Assembly: GCA_934446355.1 (NCBI GenBank) | Contig: CAKSEC010000018.1 | Coordinates: forward strand, 1-44,036 | Reading direction: 5' to 3' | Length of the DNA: 44,036 nt | DNA from: an uncultured Oscillospiraceae bacterium | Lineage (GTDB): Bacteria > Bacillota > Clostridia > Oscillospirales > Ruminococcaceae | Shown: positions 17,710-25,169 of the stretch, piece after piece | Layout: every line of letters begins with the position of its first letter | Position numbering within the stretch: position 1 is the first letter of the stretch | Made by a program: the position numbers and the translations under genes | The notes under the pieces: generated by a model | The model's database searches: none | The model's input: the letters and a program-made list of their open reading frames with translations, nothing else | Told to the model about the DNA's origin: nothing

Positions 17710-18362
17710 TGGAAGAATATCTGGAATATACCTCGCACAGCCCTGAGGACACCGCACGCATTGCCGCAGAAACAGCGGCTCAGCTGAGGGCGGGGGACAT
17801 TATCCTCTACAAGGGCGATATGGGCGCTGGAAAGACCACGTTCACAAAGGGACTAGCCGCCGCCCTCGGAATAGAGGACACGGTGACCAGCCCGACATTC
17901 GCGCTGGTGAATGAATACCTTGACGGCAGGCTTCCGCTGTTTCATTTCGACCTTTACCGTATCGACAGCTACGACGACCTGTATGCGATAGGCTTTTTCG
18001 ATTACCTCGACCGTGGCGGTATCATCGCCGCCGAATGGAGCGAGAATATCGAGGGGCTGGAGCAGGAACTTTCCGGCGACAGTTCCCGCACGATACTGAA
18101 TATCAGCATAGAAAAAACCGGCGACAGCGAGCGGCGGATAAAAGTAAGCGGTCACATAATATGCCCGCTGTGCGGCAGCAGCGAGGTCGTAAGGGCTAGA
18201 GTGAAGCAGACGGGCGATACCGTGCGTATCTGCGAGGGCTGCAGCGCGCTGTGGACTGAGCCGAGGATATCCGCCGACAACAGCGGCACATTCACGCACT
18301 ACATGGAAAGCCGAGGCTTGAAGCCGTTCTGGAATGAGCTGGACGGCAAGGAGTATTTATGA
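17709..18362 (+). CDS. tsaE: tRNA threonylcarbamoyladenosine ATPase TsaE fused to a C-terminal zinc ribbon
   Basis: The first 147 residues are a complete TsaE: Walker A GDMGAGKTT (36-44), SPTFALVNEY, FHFDLYRI and AAEWSENI. TsaE hydrolyses ATP to drive TsaB-TsaD in making t6A37 of ANN-reading tRNAs. Normal TsaE ends about here. This protein continues to 217 residues with a CPLCG...CEGC zinc ribbon (Cys152, 155, 175, 178) and a tail ending in FWNELDGKEYL. No stop or frameshift separates the parts. The added module resembles small free-standing zinc-ribbon proteins and might bind RNA, but that is inference. The gene lies immediately before tsaB, so both act in the same pathway. Confidence 0.93.
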   Translation: MEEYLEYTSHSPEDTARIAAETAAQLRAGDIILYKGDMGAGKTTFTKGLAAALGIEDTVTSPTFALVNEYLDGRLPLFHFDLYRIDSYDDLYAIGFFDYLDRGGIIAAEWSENIEGLEQELSGDSSRTILNISIEKTGDSERRIKVSGHIICPLCGSSEVVRARVKQTGDTVRICEGCSALWTEPRISADNSGTFTHYMESRGLKPFWNELDGKEYL

Positions 18363-18409
18363 TATTTCATCATGTCAGGATTTGACAAGACTATAGGGGA
18401 AGTGACGAT

Positions 18410-19111
18410 ATGATACTTGGAATTGACAGTTCGGCGATATCTGCAGGCTGTGCGCTGATGGAAGATTCCGGCAGAGTGATCGCCGAGCAGTTCCTTAATA
18501 CGAAGCATACGCATTCGCAGACGCTGCTCCCGATGATAGAGAGCATGATGAAATGCGCAGGCGTCAGCGTATCCGACCTTGACGCTGCGGCGGTGACTGT
18601 CGGTCCGGGCTCGTTCACGGGGCTTCGTATCGGCGTATCGACGGTCAAGGGAATGTGTTACGGCGCAGGCAAGAGGTGCATTCCGGTGTCCTCGCTTGAA
18701 GCTGCTGCATATAACTTTATCGGCATAGACGGCACGATAGTGTGCTGCATGGACGCACGCTGCGGGCAGGTCTATAATGCGGTATTCAGCAGTCGGGACG
18801 GCGTTATCACACGTATGTGCGACGACCGTGCGATACGGCTTGAACAGCTTTGTGACGAACTCAGCCAGATGTCCGGCAGAGTGATTCTGGCGGGCGACGG
18901 CGCAGAGATAGCGCACAGCTTCACCGGGCAGAAATACGAACTTGCGCCCTATCCCCTGCGTTATCAGCGGGGAAGCGGCGTCTGCCTTGCCGCCTCAGGA
19001 AAGGAAGCTATAGACCCGGCGGCTCTTATGCCGAGTTATCTCAGGCTTCCTCAGGCGGAGCGTGAGCGTCTGGCACGAGAGGGCAAGATGATTGAAGGCA
19101 ACAAGGGGTAA
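18410..19111 (+). CDS. tsaB: tRNA threonylcarbamoyladenosine biosynthesis protein TsaB
   Basis: ASKHA-fold partner of TsaD in the t6A37 complex. It has 233 residues. ILGIDSSA at the N-terminus and VGPGSFTGLRIGVSTVKG (from about residue 64) are the family signatures, followed by the CMDARCGQVYNAVF segment. GGGGAAGTGACG precedes the ATG, 47 bp after tsaE. The stop codon lies inside the perfect palindrome GGGGTAATTACCCC (19105-19118). The next gene is a TerD-family protein with its own good ribosome binding site. Confidence 0.95.
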   Translation: MILGIDSSAISAGCALMEDSGRVIAEQFLNTKHTHSQTLLPMIESMMKCAGVSVSDLDAAAVTVGPGSFTGLRIGVSTVKGMCYGAGKRCIPVSSLEAAAYNFIGIDGTIVCCMDARCGQVYNAVFSSRDGVITRMCDDRAIRLEQLCDELSQMSGRVILAGDGAEIAHSFTGQKYELAPYPLRYQRGSGVCLAASGKEAIDPAALMPSYLRLPQAERERLAREGKMIEGNKG

Positions 19112-19118
19112 TTACCCC
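19105..19118. promoter_or_regulatory. 14-bp perfect palindrome at the tsaB-terD junction
   Basis: GGGGTAATTACCCC spans the tsaB stop codon, 25 bp before the terD-like start. It could be an operator or a small hairpin. No promoter was identified beside it. Confidence 0.3.
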
Positions 19119-19143
19119 ATAATTATCGAAAGAGGTGTTATTT

Positions 19144-19719
19144 ATGGTCAATCTGGTAAAGGGACAGAAAGTTGAGCTCACCAAGAGCAATCCCGGTCTG
19201 ACAAAGATCAACGCAGGCCTTGGCTGGGACGTAAATTCATTTGACAGCGGGGCGGCATTCGACCTCGACGCAGAAGCATTTCTGCTCAGCGACACCGGTA
19301 AGGTGACATCTGACGCAGACTTTATCTTCTACGGAAACACTACCCATGCTTCCGGCTCTGTGGAGCATACCGGCGACAACCGTGACGGCGCAGGCGATGG
19401 CGACGACGAAACCATCAAGATAGATCTGAACCGTGTTCCGCAGAATATTTCGAGAATCGCATTCACTGCGACTATTTATGACGCAGCAGTGCGCAACCAG
19501 AATTTCGGACAGGTACGCAACGCATTCATCAGGATCTACAATCCCGACACGAATGAGGAACTTGTGCGCTACGACCTGACCGAGGATTTCTCAATCGAAA
19601 CGGCGCTCGTTATCGCCGAACTTTACCGCCACAACGGCGAGTGGAAGTTCAATGCAGTCGGCGCAGGCTATCAGGGCGGACTTGAAGCGCTGTGCAGGGG
19701 CTTCGGCGTTAATGTCTGA
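19144..19719 (+). CDS. TerD-family stress protein
   Basis: Calcium-binding-type TerD domain protein, 191 residues. The whole protein matches the family pattern: VNLVKGQKVELTKSNPGL, GLGWDVN, FDLDAEAFLL, FYGN, HTGDNRDGAGDGDDE, QNFGQVRNAFIRI, and GEWKFNAVGAGYQGGL. The acidic DLD and DGDDE motifs are the metal-binding residues of the fold. The start is the ATG at 19144, eight bases after AGAGG; an upstream GTG in the same frame lacks a site. TerD proteins are tied to tellurite, phage and general stress responses, but a lone TerD without TerC, TerZ or TerA nearby gives no specific role. Confidence 0.92.
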   Translation: MVNLVKGQKVELTKSNPGLTKINAGLGWDVNSFDSGAAFDLDAEAFLLSDTGKVTSDADFIFYGNTTHASGSVEHTGDNRDGAGDGDDETIKIDLNRVPQNISRIAFTATIYDAAVRNQNFGQVRNAFIRIYNPDTNEELVRYDLTEDFSIETALVIAELYRHNGEWKFNAVGAGYQGGLEALCRGFGVNV

Positions 19720-19794
19720 GGCTGAATATTACTAATTACGACATTAAGGAGATTTTGTTTGACTAATTCAACATCAATGGAGCGTGTTCACTGA

Positions 19795-19825
19795 CCGGGA
19801 GGTCTGCGGACAGCATTCCTCCCGG
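19795..19825. terminator. stem-loop between the TerD and RNHCP genes
   Basis: CCGGGAGG (19795-19802) pairs perfectly with CCTCCCGG (19818-19825). No T run follows on the plus strand, so it is a weak terminator candidate at best and may be an RNA-stability hairpin in the intergenic region. Confidence 0.35.
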
Positions 19826-19870
19826 CGTCTGAGAAAAATAACACTACAGACGACTTTCAGGAGGACAAAC

Positions 19871-20293
19871 ATGAACCGTGAAAATAAAAGAAAGCTTTAT
19901 GAGAAAGGTTACTACAAGAATCACCCTTGCGACGAGGTATTCACCTGCCGTGTGTGCGGCAGAACAGTCGTACCGCAGGGCGCAGGCAGCGACCACAGAA
20001 ATCACTGCCCGAACTGCCTTTCCAGCCTGCACCGTGATATCGAGCCGGGCGACCGCCAGTCAGACTGCGGCGGCATAATGGACGCTGTTGCAGTGTGGAT
20101 AAGGAAGAGCGGCGAGTGGGCTATAATTCACCGCTGCCGCCGCTGCGGGGCTTTATCAAGCAACCGCACGGCAGCAGACGATAACCCGATGAAGCTGATG
20201 AGCATTGCTCTGAAGCCGCTGTGCGAGCCTCCTTTCCCGATAGAGCGAATAGAGGAGCTTACCGCCCTGATGGGCGGGGCAGACTGTCGATAA
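19871..20293 (+). CDS. RNHCP-domain zinc-binding protein
   Basis: A 140-residue protein of the RNHCP family, whose function is unknown. The name motif is present in full as RNHCPNCLSSLHRD (about residues 43-56), flanked by a CRVCG knuckle and a CRRCG knuckle, with GDRQSDCGGIMDAV and SNRTAADDNP between and after them, giving two likely zinc sites. The start is the ATG at 19871 because CAGGAGGAC lies 5-8 nt before it. The coding sequence ends in the first helix of structured repeat copy B, whose CGATAA box provides the TAA stop, so the repeat may have replaced the original 3' end. Confidence 0.9.
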   Translation: MNRENKRKLYEKGYYKNHPCDEVFTCRVCGRTVVPQGAGSDHRNHCPNCLSSLHRDIEPGDRQSDCGGIMDAVAVWIRKSGEWAIIHRCRRCGALSSNRTAADDNPMKLMSIALKPLCEPPFPIERIEELTALMGGADCR

Positions 20294-20384
20294 CCCCTTA
20301 TCTTCGTCGTCACCAACCTAACGGCAGGCACAAAGCCTAGCCGTTAGGCTGGTTCCTAGAATCTGAGGGCTTCTCGCCAGTCTG
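20279..20384. repeat. dispersed structured repeat, copy B
   Basis: Nearly the same 106-nt element as copy A, in the same orientation. The outer stem is CAGACTG with CAGTCTG and the second stem CCCTTA with TGAGGG. The central arm is ACCAACCTAACGGC with GCCGTTAGGCTGGT. Compared with copy A, two base pairs of the arm have changed on both sides (C-G to T-A, and A-T to C-G), keeping the helix; one pair is lost (A opposite C). Its first bases encode the last residues and stop of the RNHCP gene. Confidence 0.85.
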
Positions 20385-20475
20385 AGTGTAGACATTTTTC
20401 AAAAGACTGAGGGGTGCGTAGTCAATATGCACCCCCATATTTCTGCGAAAAAATTCACAAGTTCACAAAAATCTA

Positions 20476-20504
20476 TTGACCAAACCGGACTTTTGTTGTA
20501 TAAT
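20476..20504 (+). promoter_or_regulatory. rpiB-upp promoter
   Basis: TTGACC (20476-20481) and TATAAT (20499-20504) with a 17-bp spacer, 37 bp before the rpiB start. Confidence 0.8.
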
Positions 20505-20541
20505 AATGATATATTCTTTATTGAAAAGAGGAATAGCAACT

Positions 20542-20976
20542 ATGATAGCTATTGGTTCAGACCACGCAGGATATCAGCTGAAGTGCGAGATAATAAAGCA
20601 CCTTGAGGAAAAGGGCGTGCAGTTCATCGACTGCGGCTGCAACGGCGAAAGCGTGGACTACCCCGACATTGCCGAGCAGACCTGTGCAAAGGTCACCTCA
20701 GGCGAGGCGGATAAGGCAATACTCATCTGTGGCACAGGCGTGGGAATTTCCATTTCTGCAAACAAGATAAAGGGGATAAGAGCCGCACTTTGCGGGGACT
20801 GGTACTCTGCGAAATACACCCGCCTGCACAATGACGCAAACGTGCTTTGCATGGGCGGCAGGGTTATCGGCGCAGGTCTTGCTGCAGAAATAACCGACGT
20901 ATTTCTTGAAACGGAATTTGAGGGCGGACGTCATGCCCGCCGTGTCGATAAGATAATGAAGCTGGAGGAAAAGTAA
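20542..20976 (+). CDS. rpiB: ribose-5-phosphate isomerase B
   Basis: Interconverts ribose 5-phosphate and ribulose 5-phosphate in the pentose phosphate pathway. It has 144 residues, LacAB/RpiB fold. IAIGSDHAGYQLK at the N-terminus and LICGTGVGISISANK (with the catalytic cysteine) are the family signatures. The start is the ATG at 20542, after AAGAGGAA; a reading frame extending upstream into the promoter is rejected. The stop lies two bases before upp, so ribose-phosphate supply and PRPP-dependent uracil salvage are co-expressed. Confidence 0.96.
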   Translation: MIAIGSDHAGYQLKCEIIKHLEEKGVQFIDCGCNGESVDYPDIAEQTCAKVTSGEADKAILICGTGVGISISANKIKGIRAALCGDWYSAKYTRLHNDANVLCMGGRVIGAGLAAEITDVFLETEFEGGRHARRVDKIMKLEEK

Positions 20977-20978
20977 TC

Positions 20979-21611
20979 ATGAGTAATGTCATTCTTTGCG
21001 ATCACCCGCTGGTTCAGCACAAGATATCCCTGCTGAGGGACAAGAATACCGGCTCAAAGGAGTTCAGGGAGCTGGTTCAGGAAATTTCGATGTTCATGTG
21101 CTACGAGGCTACACGTGACCTTCCGCTGAAGGAAGTTCAGATAGAAACACCGCTTGCCCTTGCGACCGCTAAGATAATCAGCGGAAGAAAGGTGGCTTTC
21201 GTGCCGATAATGCGTGCGGGTCTTGGTATGGTGGACGGTGCGCTGGCGCTCGTTCCCGCCGCTAAGGTAGGTCATGTGGGTATTTATCGCGACAAGGCGA
21301 ACAGCAATTCCGCACAGGATTATTACTGCAAGCTGCCGTTCGATATCGCAAACCGTGAGGTCATTATTCTTGACCTTATGCTGGCGACCGGCGTTTCCGC
21401 GATAAAGACTGTCGATATCGTGAAGAAAGCAGGCGCAAAGCACGTGAAGTTCATGTGCATTCTGACCTGCCCTGAGGGTATCAAGGCACTGCAGACCGCA
21501 CACCCTGACGTTGACATCGTATGCGGCGCTATCGACGAGGGACTTAACGAGGATCTGTACATCGTTCCGGGTATCGGCGACGGCGGCGACAGACTTTTCG
21601 GCACAAAGTAA
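20979..21611 (+). CDS. upp: uracil phosphoribosyltransferase
   Basis: Salvages uracil with PRPP to give UMP. It has 210 residues, the normal length. FVPIMRAGLGM, the ILDLMLATG PRPP-binding loop and the C-terminal uracil-binding segment GIGDGGDRLFGTK are diagnostic. The start lies two bases after rpiB, with GGAGGAAAAG inside the end of rpiB as ribosome binding site. A branched hairpin follows 28 bp after the stop. Confidence 0.97.
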   Translation: MSNVILCDHPLVQHKISLLRDKNTGSKEFRELVQEISMFMCYEATRDLPLKEVQIETPLALATAKIISGRKVAFVPIMRAGLGMVDGALALVPAAKVGHVGIYRDKANSNSAQDYYCKLPFDIANREVIILDLMLATGVSAIKTVDIVKKAGAKHVKFMCILTCPEGIKALQTAHPDVDIVCGAIDEGLNEDLYIVPGIGDGGDRLFGTK

Positions 21612-21639
21612 TTTATAGGGACAGCGTATATAAAAAATC

Positions 21640-21722
21640 AGCGTCCCTGACGGGGAAATCATAAGCTTCACCGGAGCGCAGTTCCGGTGCGGTTTGTGTG
21701 CCTGTCAGGGGCGCTTCTCTTT
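21640..21722 (+). terminator. two-tier hairpin after upp, probable terminator or structured RNA
   Basis: AGCGTCCCTGAC (21640-21651) pairs with GTCAGGGGCGCT (21704-21715), 12 bp with one G-T pair. The large loop contains a second perfect stem, CACCGGA (21669-21675) with TCCGGTG (21683-21689). TTCTCTTT follows, a poor T run. The most likely use is termination of rpiB-upp, but the extra domain is more elaborate than a plain terminator. No known riboswitch class was recognised. Confidence 0.5.
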
Positions 21723-21814
21723 GCGTGTTATTTGCGCTGTGTCAAGTGTGATTTTGCACGAAAATGCGGCTGTGTTTTCTACATATCATTTTTTAGCATA
21801 CCGCAGGAATCGTG

Positions 21815-21843
21815 TTGACTTGTACAAGAAAAAGTGGTATTAT
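21815..21843 (+). promoter_or_regulatory. nrdD promoter
   Basis: TTGACT (21815-21820) and TATTAT (21838-21843) with a 17-bp spacer. Transcription would start near 21850, so repeat copy C lies in the nrdD leader. No clear NrdR box pair was recognised. The 21723-21814 stretch before it shows nothing else. Confidence 0.7.
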
Positions 21844-21869
21844 TATAATAATGCTACAAGATATAGAGC

Positions 21870-21917
21870 CAGACTGACGATAAGCCCCATAGAATCAGAG
21901 GACTTCCCGCCAGTCTG
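21870..21917. repeat. dispersed structured repeat, short copy C
   Basis: A 48-nt version with the same outer stem CAGACTG (21870-21876) and CAGTCTG (21911-21917), the same CGATAA box, and a TAGAATCAGAGGACTTC segment matching TAGAATCTGAGGGCTTC of copies A and B. The long central arm is missing. It lies about 50 bp before the nrdD start. Confidence 0.7.
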
Positions 21918-21967
21918 AAAAGGGCTTGAAGCAGAAATTCATTATTTAGGCGAAAGGACTGTCAGGA

Positions 21968-24088
21968 ATGATAAGGGTAGTAAAAAAGGACAACACAAAG
22001 GAAGAATTCAACGTTCAGAAGGTGGTGAACGCTGTAAATAAATCCGCAACACGTGTGATGTATACCTTTACCCCGCAGGAGATAGATTTCATCTGCAAAT
22101 TCGTGACAGAAAAGGCGCAGGCGCTTCACACCGAGGATATCACGATAGCGCAGATGCACAACATCGTTGAAAGCGCGCTTGAAGCCACAAATCCCGCCGT
22201 TGCGAAAAGCTACAAGGACTATCGCAACTATAAGCAGGATTTCGTGAGTATGCTGGACGAGGTGTACAAAAAGAGCCAGTCGATAATGTATATCGGCGAC
22301 AAGGAAAACTCCAACACCGATTCCGCTCTGGTGTCCACAAAGCGCAGCCTGATATTCAACGAACTGAACAAGAACCTCTATCAGAAGTTCTTCATGACCA
22401 CCGAGGAACTGCAGGCGTGCCGTGACGGTTACATCTACGTTCACGACATGAGCGCAAGACGTGATACTATGAACTGCTGTCTGTTCGACGTTAAGAGCGT
22501 ATTGGAGGGCGGCTTTGAGATGGGCAACCTCTGGTATAACGAGCCAAAAACGCTCGCCGTTGCGTTCGATGTTATCGGAGATATCACGCTTTCCGCTGCG
22601 AGCCAGCAGTACGGCGGGTTCACCGTACCGAGCGTAGACCTGCTGTTAGAGCCTTACGCCGAGAAGTCCTATAAGAAGCAGTTCGACAGATACAAGAGCC
22701 TTGGGCTTTCTGACGAGGTCGCTGACCGTGAGGCTATGGCTGACGTCAAGGTAGATTTCGAGCAGGGCTTTCAGGGCTGGGAATACAAGTTCAATTCAGT
22801 AAGCTCAAGCAGGGGAGATTACCCGTTCATCACAATGACTGCGGGCACTGGTACGGGCAAGTTCGCAAAAATGGCAAGCATAACCATGCTCGATGTCCGC
22901 CGCAAGGGACAGGGCAAAAAGACCTGCAAGAAGCCGGTGCTTTTCCCGAAGATCGTGTTCCTTTACGACGAGAACCTGCACGGACCGGGAAAGCCGCTTG
23001 AGGACGTATTCATGGCAGGTGTTGAGTGCAGCAGCAAGGCTATGTACCCGGACTGGCTCAGCCTTACCGGCGACGGCTATGTCGCTTCGATATACAAGAA
23101 ATACGGCAGGATAATCAGCCCGATGGGCTGCAGGGCGTTCCTTTCACCGTGGTTTGAGCGTGGCGGAATGGAGCCTGCAGACGAGGACGACAAGCCGGTA
23201 TTCGTTGGCAGATTCAACATTGGCGCAGTGTCGCTGCACCTGCCGATGATATACGCAAAGGCTCAGCAGGAAAGCCGTGACTTCTTCGAGGTGCTGGATT
23301 ATTACCTCAACCTCATCAGGAAGATACACATTCGCACATACGACTATCTGGGCGAAATGAAAGCCAGCACGAACCCGCTTGCCTACTGCGAGGGCGGCTT
23401 CCTTGGCGGACATCTCGGCATTCACGACAAGATAAAGCCGCTGCTAAAATCTGCGACCGCTTCATTCGGCATAACTGCGCTCAACGAACTTGAACAGCTT
23501 GCCGACAAGAGATCCATCGCCGAGGACGGAAGCTTCTCGCTCAAGGTGATGGAATATATCAACAAGCGCATTGCCGAGTTCAAGAAAGAGGACGGCCACC
23601 TTTACGCTATCTACGGCACGCCCGCTGAGAATCTCTGCGGCCTGCAGATACAGCAGTTCCGCAAGAAATACGGCATAATCGAGAACGTGTCCGACCGTGA
23701 ATATGTCAGCAACAGCTTCCACTGCCATGTTACCGAGAACCTCACGCCTATCGAGAAGCAGGACAGGGAACAGCGGTTCTGGGATATGTTCAACGGCGGC
23801 AAGATACAGTATGTGCGCTACCCGATAGACTACAACAAGGGCGCGGTGGAAACGCTGGTGCGCCGTGCAATGAAAAAGGGCTTCTACGAGGGCGTGAACC
23901 TGTCCCTTGCGTATTGCGACGACTGCGGCTATCAGCAGCTTGAAATGGACGTGTGCCCCAAGTGCGGCAGCAAGAATCTGACCAAGATAGACCGCATGAA
24001 CGGCTATCTCAGCTATTCAAGAGTTAAGGGCGACACAAGGCTCAACGCCGCAAAGATGGCGGAAATAGCCGACAGAAAGAGTATGTGA
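21968..24088 (+). CDS. nrdD: anaerobic (class III) ribonucleoside-triphosphate reductase
   Basis: Oxygen-sensitive glycyl-radical enzyme reducing NTPs to dNTPs, so it implies anaerobic growth. It has 706 residues. Residues 1-90 are an ATP-cone allosteric domain (MIRVVKKDNTKEEFNVQKVV). The large central barrel follows. The C-terminus has a four-cysteine zinc site (Cys650, 653, 663, 666) and the glycyl radical loop RMNGYLS with Gly679 as the radical residue. GAAAGGACTG precedes the ATG. The activase nrdG follows 28 bp downstream. The radical loop reads RMNGYL where the E. coli enzyme has RVCGYL, a known type of variation. Confidence 0.97.
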   Translation: MIRVVKKDNTKEEFNVQKVVNAVNKSATRVMYTFTPQEIDFICKFVTEKAQALHTEDITIAQMHNIVESALEATNPAVAKSYKDYRNYKQDFVSMLDEVYKKSQSIMYIGDKENSNTDSALVSTKRSLIFNELNKNLYQKFFMTTEELQACRDGYIYVHDMSARRDTMNCCLFDVKSVLEGGFEMGNLWYNEPKTLAVAFDVIGDITLSAASQQYGGFTVPSVDLLLEPYAEKSYKKQFDRYKSLGLSDEVADREAMADVKVDFEQGFQGWEYKFNSVSSSRGDYPFITMTAGTGTGKFAKMASITMLDVRRKGQGKKTCKKPVLFPKIVFLYDENLHGPGKPLEDVFMAGVECSSKAMYPDWLSLTGDGYVASIYKKYGRIISPMGCRAFLSPWFERGGMEPADEDDKPVFVGRFNIGAVSLHLPMIYAKAQQESRDFFEVLDYYLNLIRKIHIRTYDYLGEMKASTNPLAYCEGGFLGGHLGIHDKIKPLLKSATASFGITALNELEQLADKRSIAEDGSFSLKVMEYINKRIAEFKKEDGHLYAIYGTPAENLCGLQIQQFRKKYGIIENVSDREYVSNSFHCHVTENLTPIEKQDREQRFWDMFNGGKIQYVRYPIDYNKGAVETLVRRAMKKGFYEGVNLSLAYCDDCGYQQLEMDVCPKCGSKNLTKIDRMNGYLSYSRVKGDTRLNAAKMAEIADRKSM

Positions 24089-24116
24089 GCCGAAAGAAAA
24101 TGAAAGTTGACTGAGT

Positions 24117-24608
24117 ATGATACGTTACCACAATATAACAACAGATGATATGCTCAACGGCGACGGACTGCGCACCGTGCTGTGGGTAGCCGGCTGTGAG
24201 CACCGCTGCAGGGGCTGCCACAATCCCATAACGTGGGATATCGACGGGGGACTGCCGTTTGACGAGCAGGCGGAGCAGGAACTGTTCGACAAGCTTTCTG
24301 CGGACTATATCAGCGGTGTCACGTTCAGCGGCGGCGATCCGCTCCACAAGCGCAACCGTGAGGATATAACCAGACTGGCTGAAAAGGTAAGGAAGCTTTG
24401 TCCGGAAAAGACGATATGGCTGTATACCGGCTATAACTGGGAGGAAATAAGCGACCTGCCCGTGATACCGCTGCTTGATGTGCTTGTCGACGGCGAGTAT
24501 GTTGAGGCGGTGCGGGACCCGAAGCTGCACTGGAAAGGCAGTTCTAACCAGCGTGTTATCGACGTGCAGGAAACGCTGCGGCTTGGCAAAGTCGTGCTTT
24601 ATGACTGA
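24117..24608 (+). CDS. nrdG: anaerobic ribonucleotide reductase-activating protein (radical SAM)
   Basis: Uses S-adenosylmethionine and a [4Fe-4S] cluster to create the glycyl radical on NrdD. It has 163 residues. The cluster motif CEHRCRGCHNP gives Cys27, Cys31 and Cys34 in the CX3CX2C pattern, followed by TFSGGDPL for SAM binding. The ribosome binding site is weak. Its TGA overlaps an ATG of the following frame by one base (TGATGG), and the following dut-like gene most likely starts 14 bases later. Confidence 0.96.
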   Translation: MIRYHNITTDDMLNGDGLRTVLWVAGCEHRCRGCHNPITWDIDGGLPFDEQAEQELFDKLSADYISGVTFSGGDPLHKRNREDITRLAEKVRKLCPEKTIWLYTGYNWEEISDLPVIPLLDVLVDGEYVEAVRDPKLHWKGSSNQRVIDVQETLRLGKVVLYD

Positions 24609-24622
24609 TGGAGGGTACTTAT

Positions 24623-25114
24623 ATGAAAAGAATAGCGAAATTTGAAAAGGTGAGCCTTAAGCAGTTCAAAGAGGGCTGCACCCGCGAGGACGCCGAAAAG
24701 ATATACGCCGAAATAAAGCTGCCCCGCCGTGCGACAGCGGGTTCTGCGGGATATGACTTTTATGCTCCGTACTCTGTGACGCTTGCGCCGGGGGAAACCG
24801 TGACGATAGCCACCGGAATACGTGTGCTTATCGAGCAGGGCTGGGTGCTGAAACTTTATCCCAGAAGCGGACTTGGCTTCAAATATCGGCTGCAGCTCAA
24901 CAATACGGTCGGGATAATCGACAGCGATTACTCGCATTCGGACAACGAGGGTCATATTTTCATCAAGCTTACCAACGACTCCAACGAGCAGAAAACGCTT
25001 GAGATTCCCGCAGGCACAGGCTTTGCGCAGGGAATATTCGTGGAATATGGCATTACTGTGGACGATTCGGCTGACGGCGTGCGCAACGGCGGCTTTGGGT
25101 CTACTACTAAGTAA
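24623..25114 (+). CDS. dut: dUTP diphosphatase (dUTPase)
   Basis: Hydrolyses dUTP to dUMP and PPi, keeping uracil out of DNA and feeding thymidylate synthesis. It has 163 residues as a trimeric-type enzyme. Four of the five family motifs are clear: AGSAGYDFYA (motif 1), PRSGLG (motif 2), GIIDSDYS (motif 3, with the catalytic aspartate) and NGGFGSTT (motif 5). The N-terminus carries about 30 extra residues. The start is placed at 24623, seven bases after GGAGGG; an ATG at 24608 overlapping nrdG would put that site inside the gene. The position after nrdDG makes a deoxynucleotide-supply operon. Confidence 0.92.
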   Translation: MKRIAKFEKVSLKQFKEGCTREDAEKIYAEIKLPRRATAGSAGYDFYAPYSVTLAPGETVTIATGIRVLIEQGWVLKLYPRSGLGFKYRLQLNNTVGIIDSDYSHSDNEGHIFIKLTNDSNEQKTLEIPAGTGFAQGIFVEYGITVDDSADGVRNGGFGSTTK

Positions 25115-25136
25115 ATCGGCGTGTTCAAAAAAATTA

Positions 25137-25165
25137 CCTCCCGCTTTTGTCAGGCGGGAGGTTTT
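25137..25165 (+). terminator. terminator of nrdDG-dut
   Basis: CCTCCCGC (25137-25144) pairs with GCGGGAGG (25154-25161), followed by TTTT. It lies just before the stop of the convergent minus-strand gene at 25170. Confidence 0.85.
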
Positions 25166-25169
25166 CTGT

